NCBI RefSeq assembly: GCF_035083965.1
Contig: NC_089738.1
Coordinates: 5,107,398-5,171,397, forward strand
Source of the DNA: Branchiostoma lanceolatum
Taxonomy: Eukaryota > Chordata > Leptocardii > Amphioxiformes > Branchiostomatidae
Direction: 5' to 3'
DNA length: 64,000 bases
The notes beneath the pieces were generated by a model. It was given only the letters and a program-made list of their open reading frames with translations. It searched no databases and was not told the DNA's origin. The position numbers and the translations under genes are program-made. Within the stretch, counting starts at the first letter, position 1, and each line of letters starts with the position of its first letter. Shown piece after piece: positions 1-15,052 of this stretch.

Positions 1-719
1 TATTATTTACAATTTCTAGCAGATTTGCGTTGTGGAGGGGGGGGTGGGGGGTGGCTGGCAAAACGATTTAAAAAAAGCTAAGACGATGCAAGGCAATGTA
101 TACGCTTACCTGTGGCGATGACGATGCTAGGAAAACCTAAAATTCTATACGAGTACAATCAAAGCGGAAACGTTTTGGTAATACCAATACTGAGACCCTC
201 TAACATATAACCCTTGAGACGCCGGAGCTTGGTATCACCCGGAAGTTTCCGTCTGGGTCGCAAAGGCTCAAAGAATTGTTCATTATACGCTTTTTATATA
301 GCAGGTGTCCGTGTATCGACACAATAAGTTGTATCCAACTTAGTGAGCCATCGTGAGCGACTTCAAAACGTCTGTAAAGGCAAGGATCTGAAATGACGAA
401 TTAATACGTCATTTTCCAATATGGCGTACCCGTTATTTACATTGCCCCTTTTTGGAATCATAACAAGATAGGTTCCGGTAATATTAATCATATGGTGAAA
501 GAAGAGCCCTAACCAAGTAAATGATGCAGATCAAAGATGGATAAGATCCACATGCTGTGTTGGGAAGCTGATTAATTTTTGAATGTCAGAATAATCAAAC
601 AAATTTTACACCCCTCCCCAACATAAATGGGTGTATTCCAAGTATCCGGAATATAATCATGATAAACGTCTATGGAGAAGTTACTTTAAATGCATTTAAT
701 TTTTGTTTGTGAATTACAG
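1..719. other. No gene recognised upstream of the first exon-like segment
   Basis: I see no convincing exon here. The reading frames are short and resemble nothing known to me. Because the next exon-like segment (720-804) opens with an AG acceptor and starts inside a codon, an earlier exon of the HELZ2-like gene must lie here unseen or outside the window. No promoter could be identified. Confidence 0.5.
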
Positions 720-1384
720 TGGACATACCTTTCTACCTGAAGAGCCAACATCCTCCCATTGTAAATATGCCGAGACATCCAATACGGAAGGAATTGACTT
801 ACAGGTACGATAATATAATGATAGTAGATTTTCAAATGACTTGTTCTTGCTGACACTTGGAATCAAATGCAAAAATTCATATATAGATAGCGTACCACAG
901 CGTTGCCTCCCGCGTGGAATAGATCTTACTAGTAATGATTTGTCCTTTAATTTTGTTTCGTTAACTATATATGGCAGCCGGTTTGGAAACATTTATCACA
1001 TTCTGCATCCACACAGAGTATTCTGTTAATATGTCATTTGTTAGGACAGATAGTTCTTTCCCGGAACAGAACAATGTACTTTTTGTGTAAAGTGGTAGCA
1101 GCTTCAATCTCAGAATAATAGCATGAAAATACCAAATGTTCTTACAAAATCTTTGAAGTAATCCTATAGTATAAGTCACTTGGAATTGCCTATGTTAGCA
1201 TGGAATTCACAATTATATATACCAAAGTATGACCTAAGTATCAATTCACGGTTCCAGTACATGGTGATTACGATACCATGGCCTATAGAAATTTATTAAT
1301 TATAACGCATCTTCTATAATTATTGTTTTTGTCTAACTTAGTTATGATAATGTGAAGCGACTCTTGGAACACTTTGGACTGGAC
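720..1384 (+). CDS. Two tentative upstream coding exons of the HELZ2-like gene (720-804, 1342-1384)
   Basis: Exon 720-804 lies between a pyrimidine-rich stretch ending in TTACAG and the donor GTACGA. Exon 1342-1384 lies between TCTAACTTAG and the donor GTGAGT. Read with a two-base leading partial codon, both stay open, join in matching phase, and end in phase 0, as the next exon at 3424 requires. The predicted peptide runs from [12 protein letters not shown] to LLEHFGLD, about 42 residues, and I recognise no domain in it. Splice signals and phase agreement support the call. The lack of homology, the short length and the 2-kb gap to the next exon weigh against it. These could instead belong to another transcript. 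Confidence 0.45.
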
Positions 1385-4300
1385 GTGAGTTGAAAGTTTA
1401 TTATTTTTGAGACATACTATTTAATCATTTGGTATACCAGTGTCTAATCTGATGATTTGATAGAGTATTGCATAGCAGCTTGTAAATCTTATATCTGACA
1501 ATACAATTTTGGATAGGCAATTGATACATTTATGAATATCGATAGTAATTATGTCGAATGTGAACTTACGCTCATACAGATATAAGTCACTAATAAGTCA
1601 TGTAACGTTACATCAATAACCTCTAATTACACGTTTTCCAATTCGAACAAGTACTCCTCGAGTGTTTAATAAAATATAAGGGATTTTAATGAAATAATCA
1701 TTTTGGTAGCGTTTGCATATGTTGTGTGTATGTATGTAATGTGGTTTAGTATCATAACTCAAGAAGCTATAGCTGAATTGTCATGACATTCAATATGTGG
1801 TTAAGTCATGTTCTATCGAAGAAACGGTTAGATTTGGTCCCCCTGCCGGCTTTCCTTGTTACTGCACCAGAATTTCCGGTTTCGATATCTTGTGTTCTAT
1901 ACTAGCTATGGTCACGAATTTTTGGTGGTAGATGGCTTATATAGCTTTCTTTCGAATTGCAGGGGGCGTTACTGGTGTAGACTGTAGAATCAAGATGATT
2001 TAGGAGGGCATGAATGAATGAATTGTTTTACCTTTAGGTAACTTCGATTGAGACCAGGGTAACGGTTTGTTAACTATAAGTTAGGACTTGATTTGCACAA
2101 TCAATGGGGAAAATTCATGCATCAATTGTGCTGAATGACTTCACACTCAAAGTCAATACATATTTAACGTGGTTTGAGAGGGACATGATTTATAAAAATC
2201 TTGCTGATCATGGCCTACTCTGCATGATGAAAAAATGATTACATACTAGCAGTACCTTAAGGCACAGACAACCCCAGAAGCGGGTGTTATTTTTGTAAAA
2301 GACCACATCTTTATGAATACAAAATTAGCCAAGCTTGTAAAAATTATTCATAGATGAAAAAAAATAAATGAACCAGGAATTCAGTAGTGCCCCTTCATGC
2401 AGACCCATGGGGTGTGATACATGATGGAAATCATCCCTAAATATTGGTTCCTATGGGATAATTGCTGAAATTCTAGGTCAATTTTGGGTTAACACAATAG
2501 AAGAATTAAGTTGTTAAGGGTGGAAATTGATGAACATCTATTCACACACACGCTACCATTCATTTTCAACACCGGACCTAGATTTTCTAAGAGCTCCCCA
2601 TTTCTGTGAGAGCCTTTTTTCAGTTCTTAAGTATGGGTTTCAATGGGATGATCAATAGAGATCAAAGTCCATCTTTGACCCAAAGCAAGTGAAAAATACA
2701 GTTATTAAGGCTTTAAGTTGACAAACAAGTATCCTGAAACACATTGCAAAGTATTTTTCAAGCTCAACCAAAGATTTATTAAGAGATCCCCGGTTGAAGT
2801 TTGCCCAATGGTTGTTCGCGATGTAAAATGTAACACCTGACTGTAATTAATCTGGAGGTTATTCGGGGGGGGGGGGTCAAAATAGTGATGCTATATAATG
2901 CAACTGCTGCCTAGTCCAGGTTCAAGATTAAGTTGCCAATACCATTACGTTCTTGGATTCAGAAAAATATTATAAGCAGAATCAGGGCCCCTGGTCTGTG
3001 CCATTAGTGGTGAATGACGGCATTCTCAAACTAGTGACACATGTAGGTTAGATAAAAGTAAATATCAGACATGAATTTATTTTTTTGAATTTTGCATAAT
3101 CAATGAGCCAGACTGTCAAAGACATTGACTCATGAGGAAATGCTGTAATAGCTCCCTAAAGAAGGAAATTTGCAACATGTGATTTTGAAAAAAAGATAAT
3201 GAATTTATATATGAATAGATTATCCTAAAATGATAATTTTGTGCATATCATTTGAATTGTGATGAGACAAAATTACGGTATGGGGTCGTTGAACTGTGGT
3301 TTTAGCTAAATAATGATGTATTTAATTTTTTGAAATGACGCCCAACGTCATACCATCTTAATAAATCAGAATCAAGACTGTCGCAACATTTTACACAAGC
3401 CTTCATTTTCACTTTTGTTTAAGTACCAGCAAAGCCCCGATGGCAGATATTCTTTCCCCCTTGATCAACTCATTGACTGCCTCACCGAGGAAGCATGTGT
3501 AAAGTGCGACACGGGGGAGCACGGGGCTGCACTATCAGGGTTCGAGGCTGCTCTTGGGATTGTTAATCACTTTCCCAATAAACCTCGCTCTGCCGTGGGC
3601 ATCTACTGGCTCAGGGCACAGTATTGTTTTGATATGGTAAGTACAACCTAACTCCTTCACATTATATATCATAAATTACCTTTTTTAAATATTTTTTTAC
3701 ACCATGTATGAAACCAAACTTTTTGTCGACAAAAAATGTTATCGTTAAGTTACTTAGGCATAAGCGACAATCTTCCTTACGCATACTTGTTGACATATAT
3801 CTGTAGGAAAATTTCCTGAAAGCCATTCAAGACTGCACACAAGGTAAGAAAAACAACACTCATTATCTACTTCAAAATTATAATCCTCGTGATAGAACTC
3901 AGTGACAATGACACAAACAATAGTATTGATCTAAATCAGGTTTATGTTTTGCTGATTATTTGTAAGATCTGATAAGCATTGATGTTTGGACAGACTGGTA
4001 AAATACTCGCTCACGTACAAGCTAAAGAAAGCTAGCACCACCAGTGCAGTAACAGCGCTGAGAGCTCATCTAATTTCTTTTTTTCGGCGTGCTTTACACC
4101 AACTGTTGAAAGAAGTTCCTATTATTTTCCTTTTAGTTCCTACTAGTTCCTTATAACAGTTGTGTAGTGGTATTTATTCCATGATTTAGGTTTATAATAT
4201 CCTGATGTTTAAACCTTTAATGTTTGTAAATAGAAGCACATATGTATGTAACATTGTTACATTTGATCACATTTAGTCATCAATTCCGACAAAGACGGAA

Positions 4301-7300
4301 CCGGTAGCTTCACATCGAAGAGCTACGAAATGAAGATTAACGCTCATCTTCGCTTAGGTCAAGCAGACCAGGCTCTCAAAACTGCCGAAGAATATGTCAT
4401 CCACTATCCGTGGGTAAGAATGGCACCTTCAAGCAAACGACATAGTCAGAATTTCACATCAAACTTTGTTTCTAGTAGCGCATTAGCAAGAATGTTGAGC
4501 ATAACAGGACTCTCTTAGATTACAGAAATCCAGACCTTCATCGGACAGCTAAAGAGGGATGAAAACGAACGAAGGCGCAAGGTTACTTCTTTTTGATTGT
4601 TATTTTAGTATCTAGTAAACATGTTCCACTTGCGTGATATTCTGGATTTCCCAGTACTGGTCCCAGAGTCTTATTTACAACGTACAAAACAGACGACGCT
4701 ACTTATCCTGTTGACATGTAATCATGAAACATGGTAAGGTCAGAATATGCGGTGAAACGAGGACCGTATATGATAAACGCAGGTAAAACATTGAAGTTAA
4801 GCCCCCCCTCTCACTGGACCGGCGGTACGCTGGCGGCGTCGCTGCGTCCTGAACTGGATTCGTGTTACCTTTGACTTTATAATGGGACTATCATTCTAAA
4901 CGTACAAGTATGGCCGAAAAGACATGAAAACACACAGTGCATACAAAAATTTGTTTTCTGTCGATGAAATTCGTTCCGTGTACATGTTTTGTCAGTTGGA
5001 TCGGCCGCAGCTACGCCGCGAGCGTGCCGCAGGCCCAGTGAGAGGGGGGCTTTAGAGACAAGTTGTGTCATGTGTGTACAAACATTTGATTCTAATATAT
5101 TCATCTTCTAGGCGAAGGAACTAGCTGACAACTTCATTGAAGAAGAAGAGAAAGAGAGAGCGAAGAAGAAGAAAATTGTCTGTGGAGCTACAACCAAACC
5201 CAAGGTAACTACTGCTGTTATCACTACTACGTAGTACTCTTGCTGCTGTTACTAGTACTGCTACATCTTCTTCTACTACTGCTACATCTTCTTCTACTGC
5301 TACTACCAAATACTACTACTGCTGTACTAGAACTACTACCTCAACAGATGCCACAACTACTATAACTACTACTTCTACTACCACTACTAATGCAACTACC
5401 ACTACTAACCCTATTACTAATACTGATAACAGCCTAGAATAGAATTATGGTTGATGTCAATGTATGTGTCAGGGTAAAGACTGCAATCTGCCAGAATCTC
5501 TCTGATCGGGATTGCTGTCACTATGATGACATGTGTGCTCGAGTAATGTTAAAGCTGACATTATGTTTGCACTAATCGGCATAATAAAATCGTATGCAGG
5601 ATTCTGTGAAACATCTTTGTTTTCTATGAATAATTTCTTGTATTGATTTTTTAAGATGAGAATAATTTTGCGCCTTTATGCATTCACTTATTATTACTCT
5701 TTTGCAACCATGTACCTGACCCGTTGCAGATAACATTTGTTTTATTTCTGATAATTGAAGCTGAAGGGAAAGAAGAAAAAGAAAACCAGACAAGTTCACA
5801 CAGCTAGAACTGGCAACAGAGGTATTATGTGCAGGTTTTATGAAAATTCTACTCACTAATAGGAACTGTTCTTTGTAAGTAATGTAACATACATGCAGTT
5901 ATGTTCAATTACATGTACTTGGATCAAACGAGAATTAGTGATGATGCCTAGTTTACCGTGCAAAGCGGTCTTATGGATAATCTCATGTACATCTTCAGAT
6001 GTTACAAACGACGCAGAACCAGAGAAACATGCAGAGGATTTGGACGTGTCCAATGACTCAAGGTATAACATAATTGCTTGTGTACGACATCATTATCGGT
6101 GTATAGCATTATTGAAGTGATGATGTCAGAAGGGGATGATATATTGATGATCTGGTACACTCCAATTCTGACTGCATTGTAAGAAAAACATATCATACGT
6201 TCTTTCTACATCCTGTCGGCATATACTAGTAACTACTATTTTCGACTTGGTTTTCAATAATTTTACTCTTTTATCAATTTGATATGTCATATGATTTGTG
6301 TATTCTTCCGACTCCACCTTTCCCATGTGATGATAGATACCCCACTCTATCAACAGCGATTCCAGTAGCAGTGACAGCGGGCACCAAGAAGATAAGGTAC
6401 AATCAATTTACGTTGATGAAGGTTGGACATACAGGTAATAAGATACCGCAAAAATAGTTACTCAGAAGCAACTGGATAAGATGTTGAAACAGTCAGACTT
6501 TTCAGATAGCATCCACGTCTGACCGTTTCAAAATAAAATTGTATCCAGTTGCTTGAGTATTACTAACTATTGCTTAATGTTAATATTGACAAAATGCATA
6601 CAAGGGAACCTGAGTCGACAATGAAAACAGTAATGACAAAGTCATGACAACAATGTTAACATAATCATCAAGTTCCGAATTGGTTACAGGAAGAGGAAGA
6701 TCAGGATGAGGTAGCAAATTGGACAACGGTGAGGAAACACCGACCGATTCCTACTCATAACAGATTTAACACTCCTCCTGCGGCAGGCAGTGCACACATG
6801 GGTGAGTGAGCCGTTGGAATCTTGAAATACCAACAGTTGTAATAGATAGATCTTGACATGCTTATCAAAAATCAGATTGTGATCAGCGGAAGGGCACAAC
6901 AGACGTACCGGTGCAAATATTAAGCAAAGAACTGAATCATAATAAACAACATCTAACGTCACGTCATCTTTTCCTTAGCCTTCACTCAGCCGTATATCAC
7001 CATTTATTTGCTCTTTTAGCAGTAGCGGGCCAGAAAACCTTTGCTGCTCAGCCAAAGGTTAAAGCTGCTGCATCACACAAACACCCTGGGGAGTACCCAC
7101 CATTGATGATGAGAAAACCGCCGCAGCAAAAGAGTAGCACCCAGTGTGTGCAGCCCTACAAATCACCGATACAAGCTGCAACTAGACCCAAAACGCACTT
7201 CAAGCCTCGTAGATACGGTATGTTTATGAATCGTGCTCCAGACTATATCATATTCTAAATTTTGGGCAACACACGGTCGACAACACAAATGTAGTATTTG

Positions 7301-10300
7301 CAGTATAATTCGATCTCAAAGTCGCCAAGACAATATCCGATTATACTGTTTTGTTTTTTCTTCTTTTCAAAACAGATGAATCAACGGAAGTGCAACCTAC
7401 GGGCATTTCACTACAGGACTTCTTCATCAAGAAGAAAACTCCCATTTGTAAGTTAAGTATCTATCAAATCAAAGAAATCAATAATGTAAAGGACGAATTG
7501 AAAAAGGTACGAGATGGCGCATTAAGCGGTTACGAAAATTCGGCCCTTCACATTCTACAGAATGACACATGAGGTCGGTATCTACCTTGGTACGTTTTCT
7601 TATCCCACTATCTCGTAAGATAGAATGATCTTCTGAAGAGTTTGTTTGCAATCACATTGATGATGAGGTATATGCATTATCTAGTTACATGCTAATTTGT
7701 AACCATAGGTGAAGCTAGAGGAGCGGAAGCACCACCGACAAAGAGGAGGACATTTTCAAGGTACCATGAAGACATCAAGGCAGGCACTACGACAGTGCGA
7801 GACTACTGTGACTACTGCCAGTTACAGTGCAACTCTCAACAGCAGCTCCGTAATCATTACCAGGTAAGTTCCATCTCCCAAAACAGCGTCAGTATCTGAA
7901 AGTGTTGTTCAACTGATGATATAGATTCACCTCGACGTAACACAACGTGAATTTGTGCCAGGGGTAGAAATCTAGAACTTTGAACTCATCTAAATATATG
8001 TGATGTCTATAGCATATTTCTTACAATTGTATTGCAATTCGACTGTGACCTACACCTGTCACGACAGTTCCTGACAAATTTGCATCTATTTTGATTTCAA
8101 TTAGGGGAAGAAGCACAGAGCGAAGCTCCTTTCAGATGACTCCGACCAGATGTGGCAGCAAAGGCGACCGCCCCCTGGCGTGCCGGCAGGGCAGTACAAG
8201 ATGTGTCCCAACCGATTCAGGTAAATTTTAGTCAACATCGTATAGAATATTCACATTGGAAAACAGTACAATACCAATAGTATGTCTTTATGGTAAATTA
8301 CAAAGGAACATTGATGGCTCACTGGAAGAAATATCAGGAGATAAACAAAATGCCTTTATGCAAGATGCTTACTGCAACAAATTAATGATTATTACACTTC
8401 TTCCTTCAATGAAGCCTCCTGTGCCTTCTTTTATATGTTATAGTATTTCTATCAACCTTGGCATAGACAAGTGCAAAACCTTTAAATTATTTCAGAAATA
8501 GATATTGAACATAACTGCACGTAAAGTATTGGAAGGCGAGGAAACAATTTGACATAACTAAGATGATAAATGTAACTATCCGATTCAATTTTATAGACGC
8601 TGCATTCATGGCGTGCGCTGTACCTACGCGCATACGGAAGAAGAGCTGAAAGAATGGCAACAAAGGTATGAGATACGGAAACAGAAACTAAAAGCAGCTC
8701 AGACATCAGGCAGATACGGTCACACCTTTGCTGAGACGTTGGCCGAGGACTACACCAAGGCAAAAGACAAGACGAAAGTGGTGAGCTCATATTTCTGTCT
8801 TTCAGGCTGCAATGATTATCATATTAATAATAGTAATCTTAGCCGACATTTTACAAAATTGAATGCTGTATCTGAACTGCCATTAATCTAGATAAATCTA
8901 TATAAACGTAATGATGTTGAATATTGATGTATGGCAAGCCTTATACATAATTGTTTAGATATATAGATAACGTATCACTTGGTTCTCCTCCTATATTATT
9001 TAGCTATCAGCAACCGTACAACATGCAAGCATCACGGTGGAACCAGAACATACCAGCGTAATGTTTCCTGAGCGGGCAAGAGAGTACAAATGGACACTTA
9101 AAATTCAGGTGGGCTTTCCGAACATCTGTTGCTATTCGTGGTCGCTAAAATTTTCCATCTTCAGATCCCTTTCACCTAGGCCTGGTTTAAACTCACACTG
9201 GTTTAAAGTCAGTCACATAAACTGGCTAAAATTTAGAAGCAGTCAGACGTTTCAGATTGCATCCGCTATATTTCGTCAGTGAGTCACTGTCTAAAATGTC
9301 TAACTGTTTCAAAGACAGCGGATGCTATCTGAAAAAATTGACTGTTTCAAAATTTTATCCAGTAGCTTGAGTAACCATTTTGGCGTATCTTATTACCTGG
9401 ATGTCTAATCTTCATCAACGTATTAGTCTCTACCAGACTAACTACGCCAGAGTTTCACTTGCAGGCTCCTAAACGGGCGAAATGTCATCTTCAGTGTGGA
9501 CTGACTCTAATTGCTAATTATTCCTTTTCCTGCCAAATTCTACAATTCATACGCCCGTAAGAGGGCCTGGTGGAGGCTACAACGTATCAGCCAAGCTGAT
9601 TTATATTTTTATTCAAACGCTACACAGTCACAGCTGCAGGTGAAGAGGGTTGCATTCATGGAAGGCAGCTGCATTCAATTCAAAATCAAGGCAGTGAACA
9701 GCACTTCCGGCCAACCTCTCGATGGCCTGCTATCTGAAGATGGACAGGAGTGCATATCGCACGGTGCTCAACAGTCGATCCACACTGACTTCATCGTACA
9801 GATTATTTTCTCTTCTGATCAGTACGGAACTTTCAACCAGGCTGTCGTCTTCGATTTTGGTGAACGTCAACGTCCCTTCTTGTTTTGCCCTTTCCATGTG
9901 GATGTTGCCATGGAAACCGACCTGACTAGCTTGACAGAGTTAAGGAGTAAGTTTACATTGCTTGGGACTTCCTGGGAAAATGAAGGGAAAACCGTCCATT
10001 ACATCGACGGAACAGACACAGATGACGACGTGGATGAAGAGCTGACGGCCAAATATCAACTACCGCAAGACCCAGAGAAGCTATTGAACCTGAAAATCTT
10101 CAAGGAAGAAATGCTGGACAAGTTCAATTACAGGAAGCGTCAGCATCAGCTGATGTTCATAGAGGAGGCTGAGCAATTGCAGCATATCGGAAGGTACATA
10201 TCTATAACCTCATTGCAATGTGTTTGACATGTGTTAGCAATACTGTAAATGCATTTATGTTCGCGTGGTTTTATTTCGCGGTAGGGAGGAAATGGGGTGT

Positions 10301-11858
10301 TCGCGGTGGTTTTAAGTTCGCGATTGAACAATAGTAGCGCTACAGTTATAGGTGGACAAAACGTTTCGCGGTGGATTTAGGTTCGCGCTGAAAGTTCACC
10401 GCGAAAACCGCGAACATAAAGCCACCGCGATCATAAAGCCACCGCGAACATTTCTGCATTTACAGTATTTGATTTTTGTACCTTGCTTGAATATGCCTTT
10501 TTTTACGCTGCAAATATTGCGCACATACAATTTTCTATGTGACCGATGTTAGCACATCACCTGCCTGCCTTGTACATTTCAGGTTTACCATTGAAACAAC
10601 GGGAATCGTCTCTAATGAGCTGAAGAAGACATACATGGACTCTACCCAAGTGGAGTACGTACATCCTGGCGAGTTGTTCATCCAGATCGACTTGAATGAA
10701 GCCTTGTCTGAAGACACGCCACAAGGGTACCTCCTAACGCGCAGCCTGTCACCTAAAGCTTATGTTATCATCGATACTGAATGTGATGATCGGGTATGGC
10801 CAGTATACACTTACATCTGATTTTGGTATGATGTGTGTTTCCCTTATGACCATAGTTCTGTCTCGGCTACAATTTCTTGATGTACAAATTTCTACATTTT
10901 GCGTTGTTCTTGACAGGATGCCCATGAAGTCTGGGTTGAGTGGAAGACCAAGAACAACATTTGGCTCAAGATTCCATCTTCTGTCTGCCAACACTTCGGT
11001 CTTGAACAAGACACAAGAGTGAAAATGGAAGTTCAGTTCAAGCTCGATCGCGGACCAATGGTGAGAGTCTTTGACTTGCCTCAAACAGTGATTTATGCAT
11101 TAGTTTTGTTTTAGCTCTTTCTTGATATAGAGGTTTTTGTTCGTTTTAAGGAATTTGCATTATGTATTTCCCTTTCCAGTTATTCCGACATTGTGCTGTG
11201 GACGCCATAAAAGATTTGACGGTGGTGTTTCCCCCGGATGTCTCCAAACGGTTTTGGAAAAACCTCCGCAAACAGAGCCCCAGCCCTCCACATACCCTGA
11301 ACGACATGCAAAGGGAGGCATTTTCTAAAATAACAGGTTTGTTCAATAGATATCTATACGGTCTTATTTTTGTGGACATAATTCTCCCTCTATTTGCTGT
11401 TTGTCCATGCACTGTAAATCTAATTGCGATTTTGGTATCTGTGAGTAACTTTTAATAACATTATTTTTGCTGTTTTTTAGCCCCTACAGAAATCGAAACC
11501 CCACCTGTACTCTTGATTGGGCCATTCGGCACAGGGAAAACCCACACCATAGCAGCGGCTGCTTCTGCTGCAGCCCAACAGCCCGGGTCCCGCATTCTCA
11601 TCTGTACGCACTCTAACAGTGCAGCCGATCTGTACATAAGAAACTTCCTGAAGAAGGACGATATTCCTGGTAAGTAAACAAATCTCTGTCGTACTTTTTT
11701 TCAAAGAGAAGAAAAACAGTCCTGCTGTAACTCTTTACAAATGCAAAGTTATAGAGACTCACTTATTCATCTTTGCCGCTTTTCAGTCCTTTCACTGAGG
11801 CGGGCAGCAGCAGAACACAATGGACTATTACTCCTACTGCTACTACTACTACTACTAT

Positions 11859-11890
<32 letters not shown>

Positions 11891-14764
11891 TTACTGTACA
11901 TTGGTCTTTTAATTCAGTGTATGTAAACTGTGAAAAGCCAATAAAATACATCTTACATCTTACTATTACTACTACTACTACTGAGCTCAGCAAAGTTCAT
12001 CAGTTCAATAGCTCAAACAGATTTGTACTTCTTTTCTTTGCAGGAGGTCCTACTTCCCTCCTGCGTATCTACTATAAGAAGAGAAAGATGACAACTGTTC
12101 CAGAAGACGTTCTAAAGCACTGTATTATGTACGAAGACGGGACGTTTCGTTATCCTACCAAAGATGAGGTTGAAGCAGCCAAGATTGTCAGTGAGTAAAT
12201 CAGATTCTGATTTGCATAATTAGAATATCATAATGCATATTATCATTTTAGCAATCTAGACACCAAAAATTATGACGATCCGTCAATACCTTTTTGAGAT
12301 ATTCTGTTTGAAACGTAGATACAAAATCTGTCCCTGCAGTTACCAATATGCTAGGGTGCTCAAACATCAAACCTACCACTCAAAACTCATGACCATAGCA
12401 TGTCCAGAACACGAATGTTCACAGACGTGGATCTATGCACGCCCACCAAAACATAACCTTCTCGGCGAAGGTAATCACATAATGCTTTTACTTGTCACAT
12501 ATGCATATACTGTATCATGCGTCAACCACTATTTGATTTTTACTAGTCACCACGCTCAGCTTGTCGCTGGTGCTTGAGAGAGAGGTGGGCCTATCGCCTG
12601 GGTTCTTCACGCACATCATGGTGGATGAAGCGGCGCAGGCGCTGGAATGTGAGGCAATCACCCCACTAAGCCTAGCCACAGCTAAAACCCGCGTGGTCTT
12701 AGCAGGTGATCATATGCAGGTCAGTATTATGATATGTTACTCCTTGACAAATTTGATTCTTAACCTCAACACAAACAAATATAGCTCACCTGAAATTATC
12801 AGTCGCTCTTACGTCGACCTTCTTCAGGGGTGATTCAATTACTCTGAGCACGTGACATAAGGAACGTGTGACACGTTACTTGAGTAATCGTAATTGCCTG
12901 GCAAGGTCAACGTTAGAGCGACTAAAGGTGACCTACATTTGCTTGTGTTAAACTTTATCGTGGAATGTATCAACTCTGATGAGCTTACATGCTGTGACTC
13001 CTCTATACTTCCAATGCTCCTTTAATTGACAATGACGATGGGTGAACGAACTGGCTTTAGCAACTCCATCTTCGATTAAAGAACCTTTACCTTGAACAGT
13101 GGGTAGTCTCCAGTTCGGACTTAGGTTTTGGGCCAGTGACAAGTAAGGCCTAAGAACAGCAATTACGTTAGAGAAAAGTTTTGTAAGGTTACATTATTAA
13201 AACGACTATCTGTCGAAATATTTATGCTATATTACATTTGATATGTATGCTATCTTTGTGGTGAAGTAACTGAAGACCATTTTGCAGTTGAGTCCAAAGG
13301 TTTTCTCCAGCTTTGCCAGAGGGAAAGGATTCCACCAGTCTCTGCTAGAACGTCTATTTTACCACTACCAAACGATGACCAATGATGACCTGCACCCATG
13401 CATTACCTTACTGCATGAGAACTACAGATGCCACAATGACATCCTTAAGTTTCCATCAAAGGTAACGATTACTTTGAGTAGTATCATAACAGCTTTAAAC
13501 ATCACAACAATTACATTCTATTGATATTGATGAAATATACAAACACATTTGGAAACCATAACGAAATCTTCTGACGAACTTTCAAACCTAGCTAGTCTAC
13601 CTTTGTGCCATGGGTTAGTGCCACCTAACGTATGACGTAAGCACAGTGTCATCTTTAGTGAAATATTTAAAACAGCGAGCAGATTATTATTGGAATGAGC
13701 AGAGCACTTTGGACTAATGCTCCTGACCGTTTACAGCTTAAAGGTACAGATCCAATATTTTGTGAAATACTTCTCTGATACACAACGGGACCCCAGCGGA
13801 GGTCTTCATGCATCGTTGAAAAGGAAAAAAAAAATCACGAAATCACAATGAAAAAGATTTATTCTGAAAATCTCAAGATTTTGTGATGAATCTTGAGATT
13901 TTATGAGAGAATCTTGAGATTTTATAAGAGAATCTTGAGATTTTATGAGAGAATTTTGAGATTTTATCAAAGAATTTTGAGATCTTTGAAAAGGTCTCAA
14001 GATTTCTCCAGGATGTTTCAAAGCATCTCAAGATTTTTTCACCGCATCTCAATATTAATCTGCTCGCTGTTGTATGTAATGTTTTAATATTTTTCTTTTG
14101 ATGTTGGCAAAGAGATGTAACCTTCTGATGTCATTACGTTTTCGTTTAGGTTTTCTACGGCGGAAAACTGATCTGTCGCAGTGAGGCAGAGAAACATCCG
14201 GATCCAAAGTTCTTCCCGCTGCAGTTTTACGCAGTAGTTCATGGCCAAGATTCTGCAGAAAATACCAGTACTTCATTCTACAATGACGCGGAGGTGTGCA
14301 AACATTTCTGCTGTTTTTTTTTGTGTGTAGAGAATTCCAGTGACATAATAACAGACCATTGAATGATATGGTTATTAAACAGAAGCGTTTCTCTGCAGGT
14401 GTGGGAAGTTGCTGACCGTGTAGAAGCTGTCTGGAACTCCTGGCCAGAAGCGAAGTGGGGAGAAAAGAACAGCAAATCTATGGCACAAATAGGCGTTGTC
14501 ACCCCCTATCAAGACCAGGTATATATTGAAATCCCTAAGTTATGATTATGAAGATATGAGATTGACAATGACATTCTTCTTATTTTCTGTTTATGACTTA
14601 CAAAATATGAGATGTTGTTATTTCTTTTGATATTGTGCATTACAGGTTAATAGAATCAGGCTTGCTTTACGGAGAAAGGGCTTAGCAGGCGTAACAGTGG
14701 AGACAGTCACCAACGTTCAAGGTTAGTAATTTTTTCGCAAGTTTGTGTGCATGTGTGTGTGTTT

Positions 14765-14813
<49 letters not shown>

Positions 14814-15007
14814 TGTGTTGTGTGTGTACGGGTGTTGTGTGTGTGTGTGTGTACGTGTGTTGTGTGTGTACGGGTGTTACGTGTGTGTGTGTGTATGTTT
14901 GTGTGTGTACGTGTGTTGTGTGTGTACGGGTGTTATGTGTGTGTGTGTACGTGTGTTGTGTGTGTATGGGTGTTATGTGTGTGTGTGTGTGTGTGTGTGT
15001 GTTTGTG

Positions 15008-15052
<45 letters not shown>

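Noticed and set aside
714-1179. Minus-strand frames of 92 and 72 codons
   Set aside because: No homology, no splice context, and they overlap the better-supported plus-strand exon at 720-804.
7448-7572. Continuation of the frame at 7376 past the donor
   Set aside because: A strong GTAAGT at 7448 and phase agreement with the exon at 7709, which carries the zinc finger, indicate splicing instead.
11741-12198. Poly-Leu, poly-Val and poly-Thr frames
   Set aside because: They come from the ACT/CTA microsatellite; only 12044-12190 within this region is coding and it is reached by splicing.
13870-13990. CRISPR-like regular 21-bp repeats
   Set aside because: There are no unique spacers between units, the context is a spliced animal gene, and the array lies inside an inverted-repeat element.
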